Assembly: GCA_030560485.1 (NCBI GenBank) | Contig: JAKTTS010000189.1 | Span: 1 to 26,724 of the forward strand | Direction: 5' to 3' | DNA: 26,724 bases | Source of the DNA: Ascoidea tarda (nom. inval.) | Lineage: Eukaryota; Ascomycota; Saccharomycetes; Ascoideales; Ascoideaceae | Part shown: positions 1 through 7,862 of the stretch, piece by piece | Layout: each line of letters opens with the position of its first letter | Position numbering within the stretch: the first letter of the stretch is position 1 | Translations under genes and position numbers: made by a program | The notes under the pieces: model-generated | Seen by the model: only the letters and a program-made list of their open reading frames with translations | Told to the model about the DNA's origin: nothing | Database searches by the model: none

Positions 1-55
1 TAAAATAAAATAAAATAAAATAAAATAAAATAAAATAAAATAAAATAAAATAAAA
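1..55. repeat. (TAAAA)11 pentanucleotide microsatellite
   Basis: Eleven uninterrupted TAAAA units open the window. About 65 bases of AT-rich sequence separate them from the stop codon of the MIA40 gene, so they lie in or just past its 3' flank. No gene is visible here. Confidence 0.95.
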
Positions 56-120
56 ACGTATTTACAACTTTCTACTTACAACTAGAATATCCATATCTCA
101 ATTATTCACAAACAAAAAAA

Positions 121-1032
121 TCATGGTTCTTTCGACTCACCAGATTCCTTCAACTCCTTCAACTCCGCATTTTCCTTTTCCATTTTTTCTTCTAGAGCTT
201 GTAACTCCTCTTCCGTACTTCTTCCACTGCCATCTTTACCATCTTTTTCAACAATATTATCTTCCTCGTCCCTCAATTCTTCGCTGTAAACATCGGGATA
301 CAATCTAAAACAGGTTTGCATATCTCTGAACTTCTCAAGACAATCGTACCCCTTAGGCTCGCTCTCAGAGTAAACGAAACATGAAAATGCTGCTTTGAAT
401 TCCTCTCCACAAGGTCCATGTGCCATACCTCCAAGACATGGACAATCCCAATTGATTTCTCCCGTTTCTGGATTGTATGCTGCTCCAGCTTCACTTGGTT
501 CGGCACTTGTTCCTTTTTTAGTTTCTTCATTTTTTTCACTTTCTTCACTTTCTTCACTTTTTTCACTTTCTTCAGACTCTTTAACTTCTTCTTTGCTCTC
601 TTCTTCTGGAGAGCTGGATTTCTCCTGCTGTGCCTTGTTATCAGAACTCTCTTCTACTGCCTTTTCATTCGTTTCAATCTCTTTAGTTTGTTCTGCTTCT
701 GCTTCAGCTTCTTCAGTTTCTCCGGCTTCTTCAACGTCTTCAACCTCATCAGTGAACTCACCGGCCTTACTAGGTTCCTCAGTTGATACTGCTACTTTCT
801 TCTTCTTTACTGGTAAATTGGCATAATACAAAAGTGCTGCAGCTGCAACAAATGTACCAGGTACTAGTAATTTATAATACTTCTCATCATCTTCATTCTT
901 ATTTCCATGACTCTCAGATGAATAATTTCGATATTTTAAACTGCTGAGTACTGTTAATCTATTACTTAGAACTGGTTTAGCAATGTATCGAGATGCTAAC
1001 CTTGAAGATGACCTGAATATCACTCTTTGCAT
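121..1032 (-). CDS. MIA40: Mia40/Tim40, intermembrane-space oxidoreductase for disulfide-driven import
   Basis: Mia40 oxidises cysteine-rich precursors as they enter the mitochondrial intermembrane space and is itself re-oxidised by Erv1. Seen: a basic Ser/Arg-rich N-terminus (about 1-45, matrix-targeting type), one hydrophobic segment at about 53-70, a long Glu/Ser-rich linker (about 85-185), then the catalytic CPC motif near residue 198. Two CX9C pairs follow ([11 protein letters not shown] and [11 protein letters not shown]), the family's twin-CX9C fold. This is the membrane-anchored fungal architecture. At 303 aa it is shorter than the roughly 400 aa of baker's yeast, and the difference lies in the linker. 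The linker contains near-tandem EESEKSEE-type units encoded by a TTCACTTTC-like DNA repeat. The ATG at 1032 is the first in frame and starts the presequence; the stop is TGA. Identification is firm because of the CPC plus twin CX9C. Confidence 0.97.
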   Translation of the reverse strand: MQRVIFRSSSRLASRYIAKPVLSNRLTVLSSLKYRNYSSESHGNKNEDDEKYYKLLVPGTFVAAAALLYYANLPVKKKKVAVSTEEPSKAGEFTDEVEDVEEAGETEEAEAEAEQTKEIETNEKAVEESSDNKAQQEKSSSPEEESKEEVKESEESEKSEESEESEKNEETKKGTSAEPSEAGAAYNPETGEINWDCPCLGGMAHGPCGEEFKAAFSCFVYSESEPKGYDCLEKFRDMQTCFRLYPDVYSEELRDEEDNIVEKDGKDGSGRSTEEELQALEEKMEKENAELKELKESGESKEP

Positions 1033-1039
1033 TTTTAGA

Positions 1040-1071
1040 AATAAATTAATAAATTAATAAATTAATAAATT
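1040..1071. repeat. AATAAATT x4 tandem repeat in the MIA40 leader
   Basis: Four perfect copies of the 8-base unit AATAAATT lie 8 bases upstream of the MIA40 start codon. They probably lie in the 5' untranslated region, where they would give an unstructured A/U-only leader. SPC24 has a comparable pure-A/T repeat at the same relative position. Confidence 0.9.
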
Positions 1072-1227
1072 GACAAATTATTGTAAAAATCCAAATAAAA
1101 ACTATCAACAAAGCACAGATGAGCTCAATCTCCTTCAAGATTCAAAGATACCTGATTTCATTAATAATCGAAACTCAATGTAAAAGGTGAAAAATATCAA
1201 AAACATAATTCGGAATTGCTATTTACG

Positions 1228-1233
1228 CACGTG
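1228..1233. promoter_or_regulatory. CACGTG E-box upstream of MIA40
   Basis: CACGTGA (the Cbf1/bHLH core in reverse) lies about 196 bases upstream of the MIA40 ATG, a normal yeast activator distance. CACGTG is the Cbf1/Pho4-class site; the bound factor is inferred. An ATTGG (inverse CCAAT, Hap-complex core) at 1380-1384 points the same way, about 350 bases upstream. Confidence 0.45.
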
Positions 1234-1301
1234 AACTATCTCTACGTAAACCCAAAAGTCACGTTTTCTTTATTAAGGTTTTGAGTTTAAAGCTGTTTTA
1301 T

Positions 1302-1316
1302 TTTTCGTTGCGAAAA
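1302..1316. promoter_or_regulatory. Perfect palindrome TTTTCG-TTG-CGAAAA
   Basis: The two 6-base arms are exact inverse complements around a 3-base centre. The position is about 270 bases upstream of MIA40, in the gap between the MIA40 start and the TTI2 3' end. It could be a dimeric transcription-factor site; each half resembles the CGAAA core of SBF sites. No function is demonstrated. Confidence 0.4.
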
Positions 1317-1334
1317 CCAAAATGGCCAAAACCC

Positions 1335-1351
1335 ATCTCCAGCCCGGAGAT
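1335..1351. promoter_or_regulatory. Inverted repeat ATCTCC-AGCCC-GGAGAT
   Basis: Perfect 6-base arms flank a 5-base spacer, 68 bases from the end of the TTI2 3' part and about 300 bases upstream of MIA40. It could be a TTI2 3' end hairpin or a factor-binding site. The sequence does not decide between these. Confidence 0.35.
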
Positions 1352-1418
1352 AATTTAGGGGTATAACCTCAGTTTTTTGATTGGGACATTGCTTATTTCA
1401 GTTCCCTTTTTATTATAA

Positions 1419-2105
1419 CTATAATTCAGGAAGAACATCTCGATATTCTTCCCTACATTCTATTAGTTTTTTGAAATCGTCCTTTAACTGCTTTTTATTT
1501 GCACAACACTCAACCAAGACACCCATAGAATCCTTGACTAAATTATGGATTTTTTCAATCTCCTTATCTTCAGCCCTATCTTTTTTTTCTGTTGAAATTT
1601 CATATATTTTTCGAAAATCATTACCCACTGTTTTATCCTCTCCAGAATCATTTATAAAATCATTTACAAAATCATTTTCTTTATTAACAAAATTGCTCCA
1701 AAAATATAAAACCCCACCCATAATATCATATTTCCTTTTTTCTATTCTTTGATGACAAATTACCATTATTTTAATCAAAATTATAAATAGCTTTTCGATT
1801 ATTAGCAAGTTAGTATCACTTTTAGCTTCACAATTCAAAAAAACTGGATTTTTCAAATACTGTAAAACAACCCCATTCAATAAATCGTTGATTACCAATA
1901 CTATTTGAATGTCCAAGTATCTTTCAATTATCTCATCAAGCACATCCAAATAAATTAGTATCATTTTCAATGCATTGTCAGTGGCATCAATTTTATTATT
2001 GTTATCCGCCTTATAATTTGCAAAATTAAAATACTTTAATCTTTCTATTATTTCTTTGCTGATTAATTCAATTAGTTTTTCTTGAAACTTTTTTTTATCT
2101 TTTTT
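1419..2105 (-). pseudogene. TTI2: In-frame 3' continuation of the TTI2-like gene after a TAA
   Basis: Directly after the TAA that ends the 441-codon upstream part, the same frame stays open for 228 more codons to a TAA at 1419. The conceptual product is helical (segments such as LIELISKEIIERLKYF and MILIYLDVLDEIIERYLDI) and contains ICHQRIEKRK. This is the alternating helix pattern expected for the C-terminal part of Tti2. The segment has no good ATG near its beginning; the first usable ATG falls at about codon 48. Composition and codon use match the upstream part. It is best read as the rest of one gene broken by a single in-frame stop, whether a real mutation, an assembly error or a read-through site. 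Independent translation is unlikely. It is labelled pseudogene only because of that stop. Confidence 0.6.
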
Positions 2106-3431
2106 TTAATTGTATAGTTTATTCAAAATTTTAATGATTATTTTAAATCCAATCGGTACAACTACCAAACTTTCTTCAACAGAAATAAATGGGGGTAGGT
2201 ATGTTAATATTGGAGTTATTGTGTCTATAAAAATCGGTCCAACTCCTGTTTTAATTAAATAATTTCCACTATCATAATGAGAAATCTTGTCAAAAGCACC
2301 AGTGTCGCTCTCATTTATCTTATCTAATAGTGCTGATAATAACTCGCATCCTTTGATCTTTATTAAGCAATTGATGTCATCAAGTACATTAAGTATTGAT
2401 GGGATTAAGAAACTCCAATATTCTTTAACGTATTTCTCGGTTCTATCTTTTTTGATAAAAGTATCGATGAAATATAATAATAATGATACATTTTTGATCT
2501 CACTTTTTGTCCAATCTTCTCTGTTATATTCACTCATTTGCTTTTTCTTGAATTCATCGACATCCCGAAGTGTATAATTAGGTTTAATTCCCTTATCAAT
2601 TTCATGTTTTCTATAACCCATTTTGCTAATGGGTTTATGAATTTTGTTATTTTCTTTGAGTTTGCTAAATTTTTCAGTTAACTCTTTGTATATTCCATTT
2701 TCAATAAATTTACTGCAAATTTCACTTGCCTTTTCACTTGCTTTTTCACTTACTATTTCACTTACTATTTCACTTGCCTTTTCCTTTTCCTCTTCATTTT
2801 CACCATCATTTTTAGTATAGTAATTGTTTTCTTTGAAATTGGTCAACAAGCTAATGGCCTTTTGATTGCTAAAATTTGAACACCATGGAGTTGATCTCAT
2901 GTAATAATAACCCAAATTTTTAATTAATTTAAAATTCAATTCATTTATTTCTTCATCACTGTTCGCTATGTTTCCTATCAGTCTAATCTTATAGTTTGAA
3001 GATTTTAAAATATGTTCAAGCAATTTTAAATAATATGCTGAAATTAATTTAAACTCGTTCTGTTTTACCAAATCATAGTCTCTTATCTTCAATTTATAAC
3101 TATCTGAATTCTCAACATTAAAATCTCTTGGTTGCCACTTCCAGTTTATTTGATCTGTAGGAAAATCTAACAGCTCAACCAATTTTGTAAATAGCAACAC
3201 TTTCTGATTTTCTGTCAAATTTTGAAAAATAACTTGAAGATATATTATAATTGTTATCTTCGTCTCAAGTAAAGATTTCTCCTCAGTGAGAATCAAAAGC
3301 AAGTCATCGATAACCTCATCATTTGCAATAGATTTTAATCGAGAGATTGTTCCCTCACTTAGCGAAAAATTAGGATTGTCTCTAACCTTAGATAAAGGAA
3401 TCACTTTAGATATTGCTTTGACTGTTTCCAT
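2106..3431 (-). CDS. TTI2: Tti2-like protein of the TTT complex, N-terminal and middle part
   Basis: Tti2 works with Tel2 and Tti1 (TTT complex), with Hsp90 co-chaperones, to mature PIKK kinases such as TOR, ATM and ATR homologues. The 441-aa product is a helical, lysine-rich protein. Near its end it carries a Tti2-like block: IKIKGCELLSALLDKINES, then a TGVGPIFIDTITPILTYLPP segment. In the family this block is followed by well over 100 further residues; here a TAA intervenes and the frame then continues. Residues about 225-240 are Ala/Ser/Glu tandem units (KASE, IVSE), encoded by a 15-base repeat near 2720-2785. The ATG at 3431 is the natural start; a 255-base divergent promoter separates it from the pseudouridine gene. 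The family call rests on my recognition of the C-terminal block only, so it is moderate. Confidence 0.6.
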   Translation of the reverse strand: METVKAISKVIPLSKVRDNPNFSLSEGTISRLKSIANDEVIDDLLLILTEEKSLLETKITIIIYLQVIFQNLTENQKVLLFTKLVELLDFPTDQINWKWQPRDFNVENSDSYKLKIRDYDLVKQNEFKLISAYYLKLLEHILKSSNYKIRLIGNIANSDEEINELNFKLIKNLGYYYMRSTPWCSNFSNQKAISLLTNFKENNYYTKNDGENEEEKEKASEIVSEIVSEKASEKASEICSKFIENGIYKELTEKFSKLKENNKIHKPISKMGYRKHEIDKGIKPNYTLRDVDEFKKKQMSEYNREDWTKSEIKNVSLLLYFIDTFIKKDRTEKYVKEYWSFLIPSILNVLDDINCLIKIKGCELLSALLDKINESDTGAFDKISHYDSGNYLIKTGVGPIFIDTITPILTYLPPFISVEESLVVVPIGFKIIIKILNKLYN

Positions 3432-3649
3432 GCTTCCATTACTATATTACAACTGCTTAACTATCACTTTCACTAATCAATTGCCTGATTGTGCTTATCC
3501 ATTTGAAAAATGGAACTGAAAAGCAAAACCAAAATAAAGTGAAAGAAACCTACAGATTCACAACTGGAAAAGTCACGAAAATCCACCATAAACCATTCTA
3601 TCAAATCCAAATATCAGACCAAATCTTGAATTTCACACCTCTTTTCAAC

Positions 3650-3685
3650 ATGAACCCTTTTGAATTTAGGAACAAACACAGCTAA
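3650..3685 (+). promoter_or_regulatory. 11-codon upstream ORF ending 1 base before the main ATG
   Basis: ATG at 3650 opens a reading frame MNPFEFRNKHS, with its TAA at 3683-3685. The ATG of the fusion gene is at 3687-3689, one base further. If the mRNA includes 3650, ribosomes would meet this uORF first, and its stop lies close enough to the main start for termination-reinitiation. Transcript start data are needed to know whether it is included. Confidence 0.45.
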
Positions 3686-3686
3686 A

Positions 3687-6107
3687 ATGCTCAAGGCTTT
3701 CTCACTATCAAAGCTTTCGTTCAGAAACTCCAATCCTGTCTTACAATACCAATATTTGAAAAGAAGTATTGCTAGTTTAAACATAACAGAAGAAATTAAA
3801 GATGCTTTGGCAAATAGAAAACCTGTAGTTGCCTTAGAGAGCACAATTATAACTCATGGAATGCCATTCCCAGAAAACCTATCGATGGCCTCAACTGTCG
3901 AGCAAGAAATTAGGAATAAAGGTGCAATTCCAGCAACAATAGCTTTCATTAATGGGAACCCACACATTGGATTAACTAATCAACAATTAGAAATCTTAGC
4001 TTCGTCGAAAAATGTGAACAAAATTTCGAGAAGAGATATTGCTTATACTATGGCGAATAAATTAAGTGGTGGGACAACTATTGCTGGAACAATGATTTTA
4101 GCTGAAAAAGCTGGCATAAAAGTTTTTGCTACAGGTGGACTTGGTGGTGTAACTAAAAACCACCATTTCGATGTTTCTGCTGATTTAACTGAATTGGGTA
4201 GAACTAAGGTAGCTGTGGTTTGTGCTGGCCCTAAATCGATATTAGATGTGACCAATACTCTTGAAGTGCTCGAGACCCAAGGCTGTTTTGTTGGAACATT
4301 GTCTTCAAAAGATACAAATATCCCAGGTTTTTTTACCAAAGATTCTGGCGTCAAATCGCCTTATAGCTTTAGGGATTTTAAAGAAGCAGCAGAGATTATC
4401 TACAATGGTAATAGTTTGATGGATTTAAAATCTGGTTATCTATTCTGCATTCCTCCTCCTGATGATGTTGCTTTAGACCCTAAGATGATCAATGATGTGA
4501 TATCAATGGCAGAAATTGAAGCTGAAAATCAGGGCATTGGAGGAAAATATTTAACTCCATTTTTATTAAAACGTATAGCTGAATTAAGTAAAGGTAAAAG
4601 TGTCTCTAGTAATATTCAATTTGTTTTAAATAATGCTCGGGCTGCTGCAGAAATTTCAAAAAACCTATCATATCTTGAATCTTCTGAAAATGATTTGAAA
4701 AAAACTCATGTATCATATCAACCAGTTTTAAAACCGGATGCTGGTCAAAAAACTGAAGTCAATGAAAATTCCATCAAAATACTATCAGTTCACGAAAAAT
4801 GTGATGGAATAATTGTTGGATCTGCTGCTTGCGATTACATTTGTGCATTGTCTCCAACAAGTACATTGAAGAATTCAAAGATTTCTGGTAGTTATTTAGG
4901 AGATTCATATCCTGGAAAAATCAAGACATCAATTGGGGGTGTTGGTCTAAATGTATTTTTAGCTTCAAATCACTATCTAAATAAAACTTCAAATAAAAAA
5001 ATCAAGTTAATATCTCAAGTTTCTAATGATCCATCTGGAAATTTAATTTTAAGTGAATTAAAATCTCAAGGATTTGATACAAGTGGTATTTTTCAAAACG
5101 AGTCCAAAGACAAAACAGCTTCTTATGTTTCGATTCATGATTCCAATGGTGCATTGATTGTAGCTTGTGCTGATATGAACCTTATTGAAAATATGTCAAT
5201 AGAACATATTTCTACTCAAATTATAAAATCAGATCCTTCATATATCCTCTTTGATGGAAATCTCAGTAAATTAGCAATGAAACAAATCATAGAAGATTCT
5301 ATTGAGATAAATGCTAAATTAATTTTTGAGCCAACATCATTACCCAAAGCAGCTAGATTATCAAATGTGATTAAAACAGATTTTGTTTATCCTAGCAATC
5401 GTATTGGGCTAGCATTACCGACAATAGAAGAACTAAGAAGTATGTATGATTCATTTTCTAATAAAGAGTTTTTTGAAATAAGTTGGTCAAATGTTATCTT
5501 TTCATTGGGATTAGATGGTGTTATCTTTAAAGAAAAATTGGATAAATTATGTCGTGAAAATGGATTTTTAAAAGAATGTCAAAAAAATGGTGTATTTCAA
5601 CAAGTATTTTTTTTGCTTCCATATATTCCATCAATTATTGTTAAATGTGGGAAAAATGGTATTTTGGTATTTAATATTTCCGAAGATGTCAGGTCAATTA
5701 AAGAAAATTTAACTATTAAGGCCAATTTAGAAGAAAATAATAGAATAATAGACAAAATGAGAAATGAAATGCAAATTGAAACAAACAATGAAGATAGCTT
5801 TTACAAGCAAAAAGTAATTGAAATGAACCCGGTCTTTACGTTAACAAGTAAAAATGAATTACAATCTAAGAAATCCGGAGTTGTCATTGAGTACTACTCT
5901 ACAGTTAAGAATTTTACAAAAATCAATAATGTTACTGGGGCTGGAGATTCATTCGCAGGGATTTTATTCAAAGAACTATGCTGTGATGATAATTTGCTAA
6001 CAGAAGTAGGTAAGAGAAGAAACTTTGTTTTAAATAAGGCTCAACTTGGAGCATGTTTAAGTTTAGAGTCTGATAAAGCTATAAGTGAAAATATTCAAAG
6101 TTTGTAA
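3687..6107 (+). CDS. Bifunctional pseudouridine-5'-phosphate glycosidase / PfkB-type pseudouridine kinase
   Basis: The product joins two enzymes of pseudouridine breakdown: the kinase makes pseudouridine 5'-phosphate, and the glycosidase splits it to uracil and ribose 5-phosphate. Residues about 22-320 are PsuG-like (ESTIITHGMPFPENLSMA, GGTTIAGTMILAEKAG, ATGGLGGV, GPKSILDVTNTLE). Residues about 370-800 are a PfkB/ribokinase fold (GGVGLNVFLASNHYL) ending in the anion-hole/catalytic motif VTGAGDSFAG near residue 750. The usual Asp-Thr before TGAGD is replaced here by Asn-Val. Similar glycosidase-kinase fusions are known in other fungi. The N-terminus (MLKAFSLSKLSFRNSN) is basic, Ser-rich and lacks acidic residues, suggesting mitochondrial import. 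ATG 3687 is the first in frame; an in-frame TTG lies further upstream. Length is 806 aa. It faces AIM18 tail-to-tail, 141 bases apart. Confidence 0.93.
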   Translation: MLKAFSLSKLSFRNSNPVLQYQYLKRSIASLNITEEIKDALANRKPVVALESTIITHGMPFPENLSMASTVEQEIRNKGAIPATIAFINGNPHIGLTNQQLEILASSKNVNKISRRDIAYTMANKLSGGTTIAGTMILAEKAGIKVFATGGLGGVTKNHHFDVSADLTELGRTKVAVVCAGPKSILDVTNTLEVLETQGCFVGTLSSKDTNIPGFFTKDSGVKSPYSFRDFKEAAEIIYNGNSLMDLKSGYLFCIPPPDDVALDPKMINDVISMAEIEAENQGIGGKYLTPFLLKRIAELSKGKSVSSNIQFVLNNARAAAEISKNLSYLESSENDLKKTHVSYQPVLKPDAGQKTEVNENSIKILSVHEKCDGIIVGSAACDYICALSPTSTLKNSKISGSYLGDSYPGKIKTSIGGVGLNVFLASNHYLNKTSNKKIKLISQVSNDPSGNLILSELKSQGFDTSGIFQNESKDKTASYVSIHDSNGALIVACADMNLIENMSIEHISTQIIKSDPSYILFDGNLSKLAMKQIIEDSIEINAKLIFEPTSLPKAARLSNVIKTDFVYPSNRIGLALPTIEELRSMYDSFSNKEFFEISWSNVIFSLGLDGVIFKEKLDKLCRENGFLKECQKNGVFQQVFFLLPYIPSIIVKCGKNGILVFNISEDVRSIKENLTIKANLEENNRIIDKMRNEMQIETNNEDSFYKQKVIEMNPVFTLTSKNELQSKKSGVVIEYYSTVKNFTKINNVTGAGDSFAGILFKELCCDDNLLTEVGKRRNFVLNKAQLGACLSLESDKAISENIQSL

Positions 6108-6248
6108 ATGTATACAAAATCCTAAATTGATGATAGAAATAAAAGAAATGAAAAAAAAAAAGATAAAAGATAAAAGATAAAAAATAAATATAATTGATTT
6201 TAAAGAGGAGCAATAATCGGAAAAAGGATTCAGAACAACTAATTGGAA

Positions 6249-7373
6249 TTAGGCAAGTCTGGAAATTTCCTCAATACATTTTTGTCTTGCTTCTTCACTA
6301 ATTGGAGCATCACCAGACATATAATTCAATAAAACAGCTTTACTGATTAAAGGTTCATTGACGACACCCATTTTAACAGTTTTAATGATTTTTTGATTTT
6401 TTTTGTCTAGTTTTTGATAAGTGAAGGCCAATTTACCACCATCCAAGCTTTCGACAATCAAGTTGTGATTTTTTGGGCATTTTGATCTATAACCTTGGAA
6501 GACAGCTCTTACTTCATCGATTCCCTTTGACATTTCTTCGGGGTATTTTTTATTTAATTCGTTTCTTAAACAAGTTTTAACGAAACCATCCTTTAAGTGA
6601 TTAAAATCTGTATTTCTAGTAGGAACAATTCTAACTAAGAATTTTACACCGGAATTTAAAAGATTATCAATTAAAATTTGAGAAGTTTTGGGATCTTTTA
6701 AAGCAAGCAATAAGTTTTCTTTATGGCTATTCGAAGGATTTTTAGAGCCATCAATAAATGTCTTTGATAGGTAATTTGAATTTAAAATTTGAGATACTAG
6801 ATGTAAATCTGAGTTTGAAATATAAATTGCTAGACAATAGACTTTGAAGTTTATAAAAGTGACAGATCTGGAGCCATAACCAATAAGAGAAAACTCGTCA
6901 TTTGTGTAATCAGAGACAACAGATGTTGGGAAATCGTTGACGACTTTATCAATTTGAATGGATTCATCGTTTTTGTAGGATGGGGTGAGAGTATCTAGGG
7001 AGATTTTTGTGTAATTGCTGGAGCTCACTACATTGTTATAGATGGATAAGGAAGCAGCAGAAGCCATAAAGAGAAGAGAAAGTAGTTTGATATTGTGATA
7101 GTGAGTGTTTTGAGTATTTTGAGTGTTTTGAGTATTTTGAGTGTTTTGAGTATTTTGAGTATTTTGAGTATTTTGAGTATTTTGAGTATTTTGAGTGTTG
7201 TGGGAGTTATTCGAGTAGTTGCTATAACTCTTATAAGTGTATTTGCAATTATTTGAAAGAGCAGAATATGGGAAGAGTCCCCTTGAATTATAAGTGAGTC
7301 TGTATATTACATTTTTTGATAGGATTTTATTCATGTAAAAGGATTTGTTTGGGATTAGTGAGTTCTTCCACAT
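6249..7373 (-). CDS. AIM18: Aim18/Aim46-like mitochondrial protein with chalcone-isomerase fold
   Basis: This is a member of the fungal mitochondrial family related to plant chalcone isomerase; the yeast members AIM18 and AIM46 have no known enzymatic activity. Seen: a basic, Ser/Tyr-rich N-terminus without acidic residues (about 1-55), an NTQ tandem repeat (about 59-90), a hydrophobic stretch LLSLLFMASAASLSIY (probable inner-membrane anchor), then the CHI-type domain from about 135 to 374. Family-like segments are LIGYGSRSVTFINFKVYCLA and KCIEEISRLA at the C-terminus. Length is 374 aa, slightly above the usual 310-330, because of the repeat insertion. ATG 7373 is the first start. I cannot tell AIM18 from AIM46 orthology; many non-WGD yeasts have a single gene. 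Confidence 0.85.
   Translation of the reverse strand: MWKNSLIPNKSFYMNKILSKNVIYRLTYNSRGLFPYSALSNNCKYTYKSYSNYSNNSHNTQNTQNTQNTQNTQNTQNTQNTQNTQNTQNTHYHNIKLLSLLFMASAASLSIYNNVVSSSNYTKISLDTLTPSYKNDESIQIDKVVNDFPTSVVSDYTNDEFSLIGYGSRSVTFINFKVYCLAIYISNSDLHLVSQILNSNYLSKTFIDGSKNPSNSHKENLLLALKDPKTSQILIDNLLNSGVKFLVRIVPTRNTDFNHLKDGFVKTCLRNELNKKYPEEMSKGIDEVRAVFQGYRSKCPKNHNLIVESLDGGKLAFTYQKLDKKNQKIIKTVKMGVVNEPLISKAVLLNYMSGDAPISEEARQKCIEEISRLA
7103..7198. repeat. 9-base coding minisatellite (NTQ)n in the AIM18 gene
   Basis: About ten 9-base units alternate TTTTGAGTA and TTTTGAGTG on the + strand and encode Asn-Thr-Gln. The array lies between the presequence and the membrane segment. Because the unit is a multiple of three, copy-number change would keep the frame. 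Confidence 0.9.
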
Positions 7374-7421
7374 TTTGTGTGCTTTAGTGGTAAAAGATTT
7401 TAATGAATTAACGAGTCTGGC

Positions 7422-7461
7422 GATAAAGTGATAACAGTGATAACAGTGATAAGAAAGATAA
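7422..7461 (+). promoter_or_regulatory. Five GATAA motifs in 40 bases, upstream of AIM18
   Basis: GATAA occurs at 7422, 7430, 7439, 7448 and 7457, all on the + strand. The middle copies sit in a 9-base repeat GTGATAACA, and one copy is the full GATAAG. The cluster is 49-88 bases upstream of the AIM18 ATG. GATA-factor binding (nitrogen or iron regulators in yeasts) is inferred; a short minisatellite is the alternative. Confidence 0.45.
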
Positions 7462-7680
7462 TTGGTTTTGAGAGTAGAAAATCTTTTATGAAACCAGAGT
7501 TGAATTAAAAGGTTGGAAAATATTCCTTTTGAAAATTTTAACGCAGCTATTCAAGGTTTAAAGTGGATTTTTTGTGGAGCTACAGTTTGCAAACATATTG
7601 GTGATATATCAACGTAGCGATTGGGCTACTGGTTTATTTCTGTATTGAGACAACCATATATAGAGATTAAATGAAGTATT

Positions 7681-7830
7681 TGAGACGACAAAGCAGTTGA
7701 TGGCTGTAATGCCTGTGAAGCATCAATACTCTGCCAGTTCTTTGCTGGGAAGAGGTCTTCCACCAGAGCTGGTGTGGTATTCTGGTTCTATTTCTGTTGA
7801 AAACATCAACGTATCTCTGCAACAGTAGGA
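7681..7830. other. Palindrome-dense non-coding segment
   Basis: This gene-free stretch lies between the AIM18 promoter and the Hsk3-like 3' end and is less AT-rich than its flanks. It contains TTGATG...CATCAA near 7697-7723, CCAG-TTCTTTG-CTGG near 7734-7748, GGAAGA-GG-TCTTCC (7748-7761) and CACCAG-AG-CTGGTG (7761-7774). The last three adjoin. A TATATA occurs nearby at about 7654-7660. It could encode a structured RNA or hold dimeric factor sites. No known RNA family was recognised. Confidence 0.35.
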
Positions 7831-7862
7831 TGGGCCAACAAAGAAGAAAAGGAGAGCAATGC

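Noticed and set aside
2057-2200. Intron removing the TTI2 in-frame TAA
   Set aside because: An acceptor-like CAG (about 2057) with an ACTAAT branch exists on the minus strand, but no GTATGT/GTAAGT-like donor occurs before the stop. The frame is also already continuous on both sides, which an intron would not require.
6121-6140. TTGATGA box C of a C/D snoRNA
   Set aside because: No CTGA box D at a suitable distance and no flanking terminal stem; also just one match in A-rich 3' sequence.
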